From JAUUZQ01 sp964538375 (lineage in GTDB: Bacteria > Bacteroidota > Bacteroidia > Bacteroidales > GCA-2748055), in assembly GCA_964538375.1 (NCBI GenBank), contig CAZIFQ010000032.1, positions 1 through 40,296 of the forward strand: a DNA stretch of 40,296 nucleotides. Reading direction: 5' to 3'. How positions within the stretch are numbered: the first letter of the stretch is position 1; the number at the start of each line of letters is the position of its first letter. Below are positions 1 to 9,101 of the stretch, one piece after another. The notes beneath the pieces were generated by a model that was given only the letters and a program-made list of their open reading frames with translations, was not told the origin of the DNA and did not search any database. A program made the position numbers and the translations under genes.

Positions 1-73
1 CCTGGGATAATGAGTTCTTGTTAAAAGTCCTTAGAATTTAAATGCGTTGGCCCTGTGTAGAATACGTCTTTAC

Positions 74-103
74 TTGAGGTCTGGATTATTTTTAGTAAAT
101 TTG
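74..103 (+). promoter_or_regulatory. Putative Bacteroidota-type promoter upstream of the glycogen-synthase-like gene
   Basis: TTG at 74-76 is followed after 19 bases by TAAATTTG at 96-103, matching the Bacteroidota pattern of a -33 TTTG/TTG and a -7 TAnnTTTG. It ends 29 bases before the ATG at 133. The genes at 133, 958 and 2335 are separated by only 15 and 3 bases, so this promoter probably drives all three. Bases 1-73 show no coding signal that I can support. Confidence 0.45.
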
Positions 104-132
104 CACCATCAAAAAACAAGCCCTGAAAGAAA

Positions 133-942
133 ATGGAGAGTGTTAAAGTTTTATTCGTTTCTCAGGAAATTATGCCGTACTTACCTGAGACAGAAATGTC
201 ACATGTTGGGAGGTATCTGCCCCAGGGAATTCAAGAAGATGGTAAGGAGATAAGGACATTTATGCCGAAATATGGAAGCATAAATGAGCGCAGGAACCAG
301 CTTCACGAAGTCATCCGTTTATCCGGAATGAACTTGATCATCGACGATACTGATCACCCACTTATTATTAAAGTGGCCTCAATACAAGCTGCAAGAATGC
401 AGGTTTATTTCATCGATAATGAAGATTATTTTCAAAGAAGAGCCATGATGCAAGATGCTGATGGGAAGTATTTTGAAGATAATGATGAAAGAATGATATT
501 CTTTGCCAGGGGAGTTCTTGAAACAGTAAGAAAACTCAGATGGTCACCCGATATTGTACACTGTCATGGGTGGTTTACATCTTTGGTTCCCTTGTACCTG
601 AAGAAAGCATACAAGGAAGATCCCTTATTTGCCCAATCTAAAGTAATCTTCTCTTTATATGACAATGGATTTTCTGATCCAATGAATAAACAGATGCAAG
701 CGAAAGCACAACTGGACGGAATTGATCCCGATGATTTAAAGATAATTAAAGAACCAACCTTTGAAAATCTTACAAGACTTTCGTTGCAACATTCAGATGC
801 AGCCATCATGGGTAGCCCTGAATTACCAAGCAATGTTGCGGAAGTTGTTAAAGAATCAGGGAAGCCATTTCTTGAATATCAGTCGAAAGAAGAATATATT
901 GAGAAATATTCCGTTTTCTATGATAGTATCCTAAAATCTTAA
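133..942 (+). CDS. Glycogen/starch synthase-like protein, N-terminal GT5-type domain only
   Basis: The 269-residue product begins with KVLFVSQEIMPYLP, the first Rossmann strand of the GT5 glycogen/starch synthase catalytic domain. The segment DIVHCHGWFTSLVPLYLK, around residues 138-155, is the family's DxxHxHDW-like region. Full glycogen synthases are about 480 residues, and the C-terminal GT1-like half is absent here. The usual KxGGL ADP-glucose-binding loop near the N-terminus is also missing: the corresponding stretch reads ETEMSHVGRYLPQGI. Short proteins of this kind are common in Bacteroidota and are annotated as glycogen synthase. I infer that it is not a complete synthase and may have a regulatory or other sugar-related role. 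It is followed after 15 bases by a DUF4270 lipoprotein and then glmS. The start at 133 is supported by the promoter just upstream. Confidence 0.8.
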   Translation: MESVKVLFVSQEIMPYLPETEMSHVGRYLPQGIQEDGKEIRTFMPKYGSINERRNQLHEVIRLSGMNLIIDDTDHPLIIKVASIQAARMQVYFIDNEDYFQRRAMMQDADGKYFEDNDERMIFFARGVLETVRKLRWSPDIVHCHGWFTSLVPLYLKKAYKEDPLFAQSKVIFSLYDNGFSDPMNKQMQAKAQLDGIDPDDLKIIKEPTFENLTRLSLQHSDAAIMGSPELPSNVAEVVKESGKPFLEYQSKEEYIEKYSVFYDSILKS

Positions 943-957
943 TGTAGCGATTGACTT

Positions 958-2331
958 ATGAAGAAGAAGTTTTTAGTGGGAAATCAAAAGAAATTCCGCT
1001 TCCCGATATATGTTGTGCTTATTTTTATGCTAGCTTCATGTGTGCCGGACAGTAATGACCTGGGAATTAATATTTTTCCGCCTGACGATTCAATATTTGT
1101 CTATACTGATACCCTGTATAACCTTGAAACAAACCTTGTATCTTCAAAAGTTGTTTTCAGTTCTGTATATACGACTCAACCCTCATCGGATAAATTGTTT
1201 TTACTGGGTGCACTGAATGATACTATAACAGGTCTTAGCAGTGCAGATGTTGTAACCCAGGTTGCCCTTTCTTCCCTGGGTAATTTTGGAACAGATCCAT
1301 TACTTGATTCCTTAAGGTTCTGGCTCTATTGCAGCGATGTAGAAGGAGATACTACTTCGGAAATGCACATTAAGATTCATGAATTTACCGGAGAGCTTCT
1401 ATATGAAAATGCCTATTTCTCAGATTACGATATAGAGGGACAGTATGTTTCAGTACCACTGGTAGAAAAGACGATTACTCCGAAGCCCGACACATACTAT
1501 GAATTCTATGTAACAGATCAGGTTTTTTTGAATCGCATCAGCCAGGCAATCAAAGATTCCGCCTTTGCATCCGTTGATTCAATACAGTCAGTATTCAAAG
1601 GTTTTTATATCACCACTGAAGTAGATGGAACAAGCAATTCCATGGCTAAGATAGGATTGGCAAATCCGATTTCAAGACTGGGATTTCAATATGTACATGA
1701 CAGTATTGATGTTGATTCAGTTACTGAGGATAGCTGGGATTGGTACTATATGAATTTCAGTGAGCTCTATACTCAGAAGGTTAACATGTTCCATCACGAC
1801 TTTACAGGAACAGCATTGAATGAATTAATTGATAATCCGGATGCTCAAACACCAATATTGTATGTTCAAGGGATGGCCGGAGTGAATGTTGAGATAGGAA
1901 TACCGGAGTTCGACAATTACATGGGCGGTGAAGCAATCTCTATTAATAGTGCCAAACTGGTTTTTGACGTAGTGCCTGATGATATCAGCGGGATAGAGGT
2001 GGATGATTATCCCCCGAACCTTATGATGGCATATGAAACATCTGATTCGTCTCGCCAGGTAGTATATGATTTTTTGGCCAATACCAGTACCTATAACTTT
2101 GGGAAGCTTACCCGTTCTAACTCGGTGAGTGCTTTTCTCCCCCCCCTTTATCAATATAAATTCAATGTAGGTCTGCACCTTCAATCTGTATTATCCGGAG
2201 ATCTTGAGAATGTAAATTTGATTCTCTATGTAAATGATCCTGCAACAACTGCAAAAATTATTAAACTCTGGAGCAACGAATCAGAACAGGAAGGTAGTCT
2301 ACGTTTAGAATTGGTTTACACAAAGTTTTAG
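958..2331 (+). CDS. DUF4270-family lipoprotein
   Basis: This 457-residue protein has a basic N-terminus, a hydrophobic segment at about residues 16-27 and the lipobox LASC with the acylated Cys at residue 28. It should therefore be a signal-peptidase-II lipoprotein. The body is rich in beta-strand-forming, Asp/Thr/Ser-rich sequence, and the order of motifs fits the DUF4270 family of Bacteroidota lipoproteins, whose function is unknown. The gene lies 15 bases after the glycogen-synthase-like gene and only 3 bases before glmS, so the three are very likely co-transcribed. The position beside glmS is recurrent in the phylum as far as I recall. Nothing in the sequence identifies a ligand. Confidence 0.75.
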   Translation: MKKKFLVGNQKKFRFPIYVVLIFMLASCVPDSNDLGINIFPPDDSIFVYTDTLYNLETNLVSSKVVFSSVYTTQPSSDKLFLLGALNDTITGLSSADVVTQVALSSLGNFGTDPLLDSLRFWLYCSDVEGDTTSEMHIKIHEFTGELLYENAYFSDYDIEGQYVSVPLVEKTITPKPDTYYEFYVTDQVFLNRISQAIKDSAFASVDSIQSVFKGFYITTEVDGTSNSMAKIGLANPISRLGFQYVHDSIDVDSVTEDSWDWYYMNFSELYTQKVNMFHHDFTGTALNELIDNPDAQTPILYVQGMAGVNVEIGIPEFDNYMGGEAISINSAKLVFDVVPDDISGIEVDDYPPNLMMAYETSDSSRQVVYDFLANTSTYNFGKLTRSNSVSAFLPPLYQYKFNVGLHLQSVLSGDLENVNLILYVNDPATTAKIIKLWSNESEQEGSLRLELVYTKF

Positions 2332-2334
2332 AAT

Positions 2335-4170
2335 ATGTGTGGAATTGTTGGATATATTGGTAACAGAGACGCTTTTCCAATACTCATAAAGGGACTTAAA
2401 AGATTGGAATACAGAGGATATGACTCTTCAGGTGTAGCGCTTCTTAATGGTAAAATTAATGTATATAAGAAGCAGGGAAAAGTAGTTGACCTTGAGGATT
2501 ATACTACAGGACAAGATATTACCGGAACCATAGGAATTGGTCATACCAGGTGGGCAACTCATGGAGAGCCAAATGATTTAAATGCTCATCCCCACGTTTC
2601 ACAAAACGGAATCTTCACCATTATTCATAATGGAATAATAGAAAATTATACCTCACTTAAAACGAGCTTAAAGGAGCAGGGCTACCTGTGCAAAAGCGAA
2701 ACTGACACGGAGGTACTTGCCAACCTGATTGAATATATTTACACCTCTCAAAAGGTTTCTGCTGAGATTGCTGTTAGGATTGCTCTTTCAAAAGTTATTG
2801 GGGCATATGGACTGGTAATTCTCTGCAGTGAAGAAGACGATAAAATAATTGCAGCCAGGAAAAGCAGCCCACTTGTCATCGGGCTTGGCGACAATGAATA
2901 TTTCCTGGCATCAGATGCAACTCCAATCATTGAATATACAGACAGGGTTATCTACTTAAATAATGATGATGTTGCAATAATTAAACGTGACGAATTGATT
3001 CTTAAGACCATTAAGAATGATATTCTTAAGCCTAATATCCAAACACTCGACCTGGGAATTACTGAGATTGAGAAAAATGGGTATGAGCATTTTATGCTGA
3101 AGGAGATATTTGAGCAACCAAGATCTATCAGGGATACATTCAGGGGAAGATTATCATTTGAGACAAATGAAATTAAGCTGGGAGGCCTTTTTCCGGTACA
3201 AGATAAACTGGTAAATGCGAAGCGAATTATAATTGTTGCTTGCGGAACCTCGTGGCATGCTGGCCTGGTTGGTGAATATCTCTTTGAAGATTTGGCAAGG
3301 GTCCAGGTAGAGGTTGATTATGCATCTGAATTCAGGTACAGAAATCCACTAATCTCCAAAGACGATATAGTTATTGCCATAAGTCAGAGTGGTGAAACAG
3401 CCGATACTTTGGCTGCTATTCAGCTGGCAAAAGATGCCGGAGCCACAGTATTGGGTATTTGTAATGTTGTGGGGTCGACAATCTCCAGGGAGACAGATGC
3501 CGGGGTATATACACATGCCGGACCGGAGATAGGAGTAGCATCTACAAAAGCATTTACAGCCCAGGTAACAGTCTTAACGATGATGGCCTTGATGATTGCC
3601 AGGGAAAGGGGACTTATTGAAGATGAGCGTTTCTCAGTATTGCTTGATGAGCTGGAATTAATCCCTTCCAAAATTGATACGATTCTTTCTCACAATGATG
3701 AATTAAGAAGGATTGCCGGGGTATTCAAGGATGCAAACAATGCGCTTTATCTTGGTCGGGGAGTTTCATATCCGGTTGCCCTGGAAGGTGCGCTTAAGCT
3801 GAAAGAGATTTCATATATCCACGCAGAAGGATATCCTGCTGCTGAGATGAAACATGGCCCTATCGCCCTGATTGATAAGAATATGCCGGTTGTGGTAATT
3901 GCCACAAAAGACCATTCATACGATAAAATTGTTAGTAATGTGCAGGAGGTTAAAGCCCGAAATGGCGTTGTTATTGCCATTGTAAACGAGGGGGATGATA
4001 CCATTGTAAATATGGCTGATCATGTGATTGAAATACCAAAAACTGATCCGGTACTTATGTCGCTCTTGTCATCAATTCCGCTTCAGCTTATTGCCTATCA
4101 TATTGCCGTGAAGCGTGGATGCAATATTGATCAGCCAAGAAATCTTGCTAAATCAGTAACGGTGGAGTAA
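2335..4170 (+). CDS. glmS: Glutamine--fructose-6-phosphate aminotransferase (isomerizing)
   Basis: GlmS converts fructose-6-phosphate and glutamine to glucosamine-6-phosphate, the entry step to UDP-GlcNAc for peptidoglycan, LPS and the nucleotide-sugar operon next door. The 611-residue length is normal. The sequence starts MCGIVGYIG, which places the catalytic N-terminal Cys at residue 2 once Met is removed. The class II glutaminase domain spans roughly residues 1-220 and includes HTRWATHG and HNGIIENY. Two SIS isomerase domains follow, with ACGTSWHAG and SQSGETADT in the first and EMKHGPIALI in the second. The C-terminus NLAKSVTVE is the family signature. The stop codon TAA abuts the stop of the convergent rfbB with no bases between them. 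Confidence 0.98.
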   Translation: MCGIVGYIGNRDAFPILIKGLKRLEYRGYDSSGVALLNGKINVYKKQGKVVDLEDYTTGQDITGTIGIGHTRWATHGEPNDLNAHPHVSQNGIFTIIHNGIIENYTSLKTSLKEQGYLCKSETDTEVLANLIEYIYTSQKVSAEIAVRIALSKVIGAYGLVILCSEEDDKIIAARKSSPLVIGLGDNEYFLASDATPIIEYTDRVIYLNNDDVAIIKRDELILKTIKNDILKPNIQTLDLGITEIEKNGYEHFMLKEIFEQPRSIRDTFRGRLSFETNEIKLGGLFPVQDKLVNAKRIIIVACGTSWHAGLVGEYLFEDLARVQVEVDYASEFRYRNPLISKDDIVIAISQSGETADTLAAIQLAKDAGATVLGICNVVGSTISRETDAGVYTHAGPEIGVASTKAFTAQVTVLTMMALMIARERGLIEDERFSVLLDELELIPSKIDTILSHNDELRRIAGVFKDANNALYLGRGVSYPVALEGALKLKEISYIHAEGYPAAEMKHGPIALIDKNMPVVVIATKDHSYDKIVSNVQEVKARNGVVIAIVNEGDDTIVNMADHVIEIPKTDPVLMSLLSSIPLQLIAYHIAVKRGCNIDQPRNLAKSVTVE

Positions 4171-5217
4171 TTACCTGTTGTACTGCTTTGTGTAGTACGA
4201 AGTATATGCTCCAGAAGTAACATTCGAAAGCCAATCACTGTTTTCAAGGTACCAATCAACCGTTTTTTCCAGTCCACTTTCAAAAGTTACGGAAGGATTC
4301 CATTTTAATTTTTCAGAGATTTTGCTGCTGTCAATAGCATAGCGTAAATCATGGCCTGCACGGTCGGTGACGAAAGTGATAAGTTTAGCAGAAGTACCTG
4401 GTTCCCTATCCAGTTTACGATCCATAATTTCACAGAGTAAACGTATCAGATCAATGTTCTTCCACTCATTGTTCCCGCCAATATTGTATGTTTCGCCTGA
4501 TACACCTTCATGGAATATAATATCAATAGCTGAGGCATGATCTTCCACATAGAGCCAATCGCGAATGTTTTCTCCTTTACCATAGATGGGTATTTGCTTG
4601 CCCTGTTTGATATTATTTATAGATAAAGGAATCAATTTTTCAGGAAACTGGTTTGGGCCATAATTATTGGAACAGTTTGAAATTACAACCGGTAATTTAT
4701 AGGTATTGTAGTATGCCCTGACGAGGTGGTCCGAACTGGCTTTGGAAGCAGAATACGGACTCTTGGGATCATAGCTGGTCTCTTCTGTAAACAGGCCTTC
4801 ATCGCCTAAGCTACCATAAACCTCATCGGTTGAAATGTAATAAAACAATTTGTTTTCAAACGAATTCCATTGCTTTTTGCAGGCATTCAAGAGGTTTACT
4901 GTTCCAAGGATGTTTGTCTTGATAAATAACATAGGATCAGAAATGGATCTGTCAACATGCGATTCAGCAGCAAGGTGAATCACCCCATCAATGGGAGTTT
5001 TTTCAAAAAGTTTATTAATGAATTGCTCATCGGTAATATCACCTTTTATGAATCTGTAATTTGGAGCCGATTCAATATCTTTCAGGTTTTCCAGGTTCCC
5101 GGCATAGGTAAGAGTGTCAAGGTTAAGAATCAGATAATCAGGATATTTGTTGACAAATAGTCTAACAACGTGAGACCCAATAAAACCCGCTCCTCCTGTG
5201 ATCAATATTGTTTGCAT
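4171..5217 (-). CDS. rfbB: dTDP-glucose 4,6-dehydratase
   Basis: RfbB converts dTDP-glucose to dTDP-4-keto-6-deoxyglucose, the precursor of dTDP-rhamnose and other deoxysugars. The 348 residues show the NAD-binding motif GGAGFIG at about 8-14, the dehydratase-specific TDEVYG at about 130-135 (Thr, Asp and Glu are catalytic in this family) and the YSASK catalytic Tyr/Lys pair at 155-159. It is the last gene of the minus-strand nucleotide-sugar operon and starts 5 bases after the galE stop. No rfbA, rfbC or rfbD partner is visible in the window, so the final sugar cannot be named. Its stop codon touches that of glmS. Confidence 0.95.
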   Translation of the reverse strand: MQTILITGGAGFIGSHVVRLFVNKYPDYLILNLDTLTYAGNLENLKDIESAPNYRFIKGDITDEQFINKLFEKTPIDGVIHLAAESHVDRSISDPMLFIKTNILGTVNLLNACKKQWNSFENKLFYYISTDEVYGSLGDEGLFTEETSYDPKSPYSASKASSDHLVRAYYNTYKLPVVISNCSNNYGPNQFPEKLIPLSINNIKQGKQIPIYGKGENIRDWLYVEDHASAIDIIFHEGVSGETYNIGGNNEWKNIDLIRLLCEIMDRKLDREPGTSAKLITFVTDRAGHDLRYAIDSSKISEKLKWNPSVTFESGLEKTVDWYLENSDWLSNVTSGAYTSYYTKQYNR

Positions 5218-5222
5218 GTGGT

Positions 5223-6254
5223 TTATGATTTTTCAGAAGACCTGTAATGTTGTTCCCATTTCCAGGCCGTCAGCAATGTTTCCTCGATATCTTTTTCTGT
5301 TTTCCATCCCAATTCATTATTGGCAAAACCGGTATCGGCATATACCTGTTCGACATCTCCTTCTCTTCTCCCAACAATTTTATAGTTGAGATTTGTTCCG
5401 CTGACTTTCTCAAATGCCTTGATTACTTCTAATACTGAATTACCTTTTCCTGTTCCCAGGTTGAATATCTCAAAACCCTTTTTGTTTTTTTTCTGCAGCA
5501 ATCTCTTTATAGCAACAACATGTGCGCGGGCAAGATCAACCACGTTGATATAATCTCTTACAGCAGATCCGTCAGGTGTATTATAATCATCTCCAAAGAC
5601 TTTCAATTCATCACGAATTCCTATTGCTGTTTGGGTGATAAAAGGCACAAGGTTATTTGGAACACCAATAGGTAATTCTCCAATCAATGCCGAAGGGTGT
5701 GCTCCAATGGGGTTGAAATATCGCAATGCTATTACATTAACTTCAGGGTGAGGTTTCCTGAAATCCTGCATAATCTCCTCGCAAATCTGCTTGGTATTGC
5801 CATAAGGAGAATTAGCTTTCTTGATAGGAGCTTCTTCAGTTACTGGCAAAATGTCGGGTTCTCCGTAGACTGTGCAGGAGGAGGAGAATACAATATGATT
5901 TACCTTGTATTTCCGCATCCCGTCCAGCACATGAATCAGGGAGTTAAGGTTGTTTTGATAATAGTCAAGGGGAACATCTACACTTTCTCCAACTGCTTTT
6001 GAAGCAGCAAAATGAATAATGGCTTCAATTTCGGGATATTTTTCAAATACTGCGAAAGAAGCAAGCTTCTCCTTCAGGTCCACCTTTTCAAATTCAGGTC
6101 TTATCCCGGTAATTTTTTCTATACTGTCAACAACATCCACATAGGAGTTTGAAAGGTTATCAATTATCACTACGCGGTATCCGGCTTCTTGAAGCTCAAC
6201 CACAGTATGTGAACCAATATACCCGGTGCCACCGGTTACGAGGACAGTTTTCAT
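5223..6254 (-). CDS. galE: UDP-glucose 4-epimerase
   Basis: GalE interconverts UDP-glucose and UDP-galactose, and some members also interconvert the N-acetylated forms. The 343-residue extended SDR protein has the NAD-binding motif TGGTGYIGSH at residues 7-16, SSSCTVYG at 124-131 and the catalytic pair Tyr151/Lys155 in YGNTK. NLGTGKGNSVLEVI and the REGDVEQVYAD segment near the C-terminus are typical of GalE. It lies between the 6-dehydrogenase (9-base gap) and rfbB (5-base gap) in an operon devoted to surface polysaccharide precursors. Whether it prefers UDP-Glc or UDP-GlcNAc cannot be decided from motifs alone. Confidence 0.95.
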   Translation of the reverse strand: MKTVLVTGGTGYIGSHTVVELQEAGYRVVIIDNLSNSYVDVVDSIEKITGIRPEFEKVDLKEKLASFAVFEKYPEIEAIIHFAASKAVGESVDVPLDYYQNNLNSLIHVLDGMRKYKVNHIVFSSSCTVYGEPDILPVTEEAPIKKANSPYGNTKQICEEIMQDFRKPHPEVNVIALRYFNPIGAHPSALIGELPIGVPNNLVPFITQTAIGIRDELKVFGDDYNTPDGSAVRDYINVVDLARAHVVAIKRLLQKKNKKGFEIFNLGTGKGNSVLEVIKAFEKVSGTNLNYKIVGRREGDVEQVYADTGFANNELGWKTEKDIEETLLTAWKWEQHYRSSEKS

Positions 6255-6263
6255 TTTTTTGTA

Positions 6264-7553
6264 TTATAAACTCCAATAATTCAAATCTTTGATATGATCT
6301 CTATATATGCCTTTCAGGTCGGCTAATATAGCATTCTCAACAGTAATTGCTTTAAAATCTTCTTCACTCATCTTCATATATTCATCATGGTTAACAGCTA
6401 CAATTACAGCATGGTAAGGGCCGTTAATTTTTTCACTCAATTCGTATCCGTATTCTTCCAGGATCTCTTCAGGTGAAGCATAAGGATCGACAACATCCAC
6501 CTCGATTCCAAATTCTTTCAGTTCATAGATTACATCTGCAACTTTTGAATTTCTGATATCACTTACATTCTCCTTAAACGTTGTTCCCATGACCAATATC
6601 TTGCAATCTTTAAGGTTGGTAAAAAGATTTGAAAGCTTAATAGTGACTTGCTTTGCCACATAAGCAGCCATTCCATCGTTAATGCCCCTGCCGGCATTTA
6701 TTATCTGCGCATGGTAACCATACATGGCTGATTTATAGGTCAGGTAGTAAGGATCAACGCCGATGCAGTGTCCCCCAACGAGTCCGGGAAAGAAATTTAG
6801 GAAATTCCATTTTGTTCCGGCAGCTTCTAATACTTCGAAGGTATTGATGTTCATTTTATCGAAGATCATGGAAAGCTCATTCATAAAAGCAATGTTGATA
6901 TCACGCTGGGTATTTTCAATGATCTTAGCTGCTTCAGCAACCTTGATCGAACTGGCACGATGCACTCCTGCTTTAATAACAAGTTCATATGTCTGGGCAA
7001 TTTCCTCTGCTGATTCAATATCACAGCCTGAACTTACTTTTATAATTTTTGTAAGCGTATGTTGCTTGTCACCTGGATTGATTCTTTCCGGGGAGAAACC
7101 TACTTTGAAATCTGTCACAAATTCAAGCTTCGAAGTCATCTCCAGCAATGGGATACAGTCTTCTTCAGTACAACCGGGATAAACGGTTGATTCATAGACT
7201 ACATAATCACCCTTATTCAGTACTTTTCCAACTGTTTCGGAAGCAGATAGCAAGGGGCGAAGGTCAGGTTTTTTGTGCTCATCAATAGGTGTAGGAACTG
7301 CAACGATATAGAAAGATGCTTTTTTTATGTCTTCGATATTCGACGTAAAAGTTATATCACAATCATCAAATGCTTCTGCTTCCAGCTCGTTACTTGGATC
7401 GATCCTGTTTCTCATCTTCTCAATACGATCCTCTTTAATATCAAAGCCGATCACTCTAATCTTCCTTGCAAATTCCAGTGCAATTGGCAGACCGACATAG
7501 CCCAATCCAATTACTGCCAATGTGTATTTCTTCTCAATAAGTTCTTTAATCAT
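6264..7553 (-). CDS. UDP-sugar 6-dehydrogenase, TviB/WbpO type
   Basis: This 429-residue enzyme oxidises C6 of a UDP-N-acetylhexosamine to a uronic acid using NAD. It has an N-terminal Rossmann motif, VIGLGYVGLP, at about 14-23, the family motif ESTVYPGCTEED around 121-132, SIKVAEAAKIIENTQRD around 202-218 and the catalytic Cys263 in GGHCIGVDPYYL. The overall pattern resembles TviB and WbpO more than Ugd or WbpA. Its place directly after WbpE-, WbpD- and WbpB-like genes argues that UDP-GlcNAc is the substrate and UDP-GlcNAcA the product, as for TviB. It therefore supplies the first step although it is the fourth gene of the operon. UDP-GalNAc is the main alternative substrate. Confidence 0.92.
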   Translation of the reverse strand: MIKELIEKKYTLAVIGLGYVGLPIALEFARKIRVIGFDIKEDRIEKMRNRIDPSNELEAEAFDDCDITFTSNIEDIKKASFYIVAVPTPIDEHKKPDLRPLLSASETVGKVLNKGDYVVYESTVYPGCTEEDCIPLLEMTSKLEFVTDFKVGFSPERINPGDKQHTLTKIIKVSSGCDIESAEEIAQTYELVIKAGVHRASSIKVAEAAKIIENTQRDINIAFMNELSMIFDKMNINTFEVLEAAGTKWNFLNFFPGLVGGHCIGVDPYYLTYKSAMYGYHAQIINAGRGINDGMAAYVAKQVTIKLSNLFTNLKDCKILVMGTTFKENVSDIRNSKVADVIYELKEFGIEVDVVDPYASPEEILEEYGYELSEKINGPYHAVIVAVNHDEYMKMSEEDFKAITVENAILADLKGIYRDHIKDLNYWSL

Positions 7554-7565
7554 CTTTACTTTTGT

Positions 7566-8510
7566 TTATGCTTTTTTCGCAAAGGGATGAAATTCTCCTT
7601 TCAGTCCAACCGGACTTGTATTTCTTATATCAAAAACCGTCTGTATTGATTTACGGGCAGTTTCAACTCCATAACCTCTTCCGGCCAGGATCTCCTGGTA
7701 CGAAACAGTATGCAAATCAGTGAATCCATCGCTGAATTCAATTTCTTCTCCATCAACAGTAATTGAACGGAAAGTGCGTTGTCCTTTCTGTTTTATTTCT
7801 TCGGGGATGTCATTGTAATCAATGCTCAGGTACCAGCGTACCCTGGCATTCTGTAATTGAAGATACCCGGAGGCCTTGTCATCTTTCAGGATATGCACAA
7901 CATTTTCTTTAACATCTCCAAAGATCCAGGTAAGCATATCAAAGAAGTGAACGCCAATATTGGTGGCAATTCCACCTGACTTATGTATGTCTCCTTTCCA
8001 GGAAAAGTGATACCAGTTTCCGCGGCTGGTGATATACGACAGATCGATATCATAGATTTTATCAGCCGGACCGTTTTTAATTTTTTCTTTCAGTGCAATG
8101 ATGCTTGGGTGGTTTCTGAGCTGCAGAATGTTAAAGACCTTTTTACCAGTCTCTTTCTCATAATCAATCAGGGCATCGATGTTCCACGGATTCAATACCA
8201 GGGGTTTTTCACAAATAGCATCTGCTCCATTTCGCAGCGCAAACCTGATATGAGAGTCGTGCAGGTAATTTGGAGAACAAATAGAAACATAGTCTACATG
8301 CGTTCCAGTACGGTTCAATTTGGCAATATGGCGGTCGAATCTTTCAAATTCAACGAAGAAATCGGCATCAGGAAAGAATGAATCAACGAATCCCACACTG
8401 TCGAATTTGTCAAGTGCAGCCACAAGATCGTTTCCTGTCTCTTTGATCGCTTTCACATGTCTGCTGGCAATATAGCCCGCGATCCCAATCATAGAAAAAT
8501 TCTTACTCAT
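7566..8510 (-). CDS. wbpB: UDP-GlcNAcA 3-dehydrogenase, WbpB/WlbA-type Gfo/Idh/MocA oxidoreductase
   Basis: WbpB-type enzymes oxidise the C3 hydroxyl of UDP-GlcNAcA to a 3-keto sugar, the substrate for WbpE. The 314 residues have an N-terminal NAD-binding fold that begins IGIAGYIASRH, the Gfo/Idh/MocA signature EKP at 101-103, and a substrate-domain segment SGGIATNIGVHFFDML around 178-193 whose His188 is the expected catalytic residue. Lengths of 310-320 are normal for the WbpB/WlbA branch. The gene sits 6 bases downstream of the wbpD-like gene, in the order expected for the UDP-GlcNAc(3NAc)A pathway. In Pseudomonas and Bordetella the paired enzymes recycle cofactor through 2-oxoglutarate. 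Whether that holds here is an inference. Confidence 0.9.
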   Translation of the reverse strand: MSKNFSMIGIAGYIASRHVKAIKETGNDLVAALDKFDSVGFVDSFFPDADFFVEFERFDRHIAKLNRTGTHVDYVSICSPNYLHDSHIRFALRNGADAICEKPLVLNPWNIDALIDYEKETGKKVFNILQLRNHPSIIALKEKIKNGPADKIYDIDLSYITSRGNWYHFSWKGDIHKSGGIATNIGVHFFDMLTWIFGDVKENVVHILKDDKASGYLQLQNARVRWYLSIDYNDIPEEIKQKGQRTFRSITVDGEEIEFSDGFTDLHTVSYQEILAGRGYGVETARKSIQTVFDIRNTSPVGLKGEFHPFAKKA

Positions 8511-8516
8511 ATATTC

Positions 8517-9095
8517 TTAGGATATTTTTATTACACTATTGTTTTCAAATCTATATTTTTCTTTGCTTTCGGGACATTCAGCGATTCCTTCGTGGTTGAA
8601 ATTCAGCTTGTGACCGTATTCACTCATCCACCCAATTTGTCTGCTCGGATTGCCAATGACCAGTGCATAATCGGGAACTTCTTTTGTTACTACAGCTCCG
8701 GCACCAATGAATGAATAGTTGCCAATATCGTTACCACAGATAATGGTGGCATTTGCTCCGATGGAAGCACCTTTCCCCACTACGGTTTTCATATATTCAC
8801 TTTTTCTTGTTACCGCACTTCTTGGATTAATGACATTTGTAAATACCATTGAGGGGCCGAGAAAAACATCATCTTCACAGATAACCCCGGTATATATAGA
8901 AACATTGTTTTGCACTTTTACATTATTCCCAAGAACAACATCGGGAGAGACAACAACATTTTGTCCAAGATTGCAATTTTCACCAATAACAGAATTGGAC
9001 ATGATATGTGTAAAATGCCAGATTTTGGTACCCTTACCTATTTGGCAACCATCATCAATTACAGCACTTTCGTGGGCAAAATAAGATATTTCCAT
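8517..9095 (-). CDS. wbpD: UDP-2-acetamido-3-amino-2,3-dideoxy-glucuronate N-acetyltransferase, WbpD-like
   Basis: The 192-residue protein is a left-handed beta-helix acyltransferase. Hexapeptide repeats such as IGKGTKIWHF, IGENCNLGQNV, LGNNVKVQNNV, IGANATIICG and IGNYSFIGAGAVVTKEV run from about residue 15 to 160, ending in the YALVIGNPSRQIGW motif typical of WbpD/WlbB. It should acetylate the 3-amino group made by WbpE, using acetyl-CoA, to give UDP-GlcNAc(3NAc)A. The start at 9095 lies 6 bases after the stop of the aminotransferase gene, which supports translational coupling. Acyl groups other than acetyl cannot be excluded from the sequence. Confidence 0.9.
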   Translation of the reverse strand: MEISYFAHESAVIDDGCQIGKGTKIWHFTHIMSNSVIGENCNLGQNVVVSPDVVLGNNVKVQNNVSIYTGVICEDDVFLGPSMVFTNVINPRSAVTRKSEYMKTVVGKGASIGANATIICGNDIGNYSFIGAGAVVTKEVPDYALVIGNPSRQIGWMSEYGHKLNFNHEGIAECPESKEKYRFENNSVIKIS

Positions 9096-9101
9096 GATCT
9101 G

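Noticed and set aside
47..253. Open frame overlapping the start of the glycogen-synthase-like gene
   Set aside because: It shares no family signature, overlaps the clear gene in another frame and crosses its promoter.
4165..4176. Gene fusion or frameshift between glmS and rfbB
   Set aside because: Both genes end with proper stop codons that merely abut. They are convergent and each has normal length.
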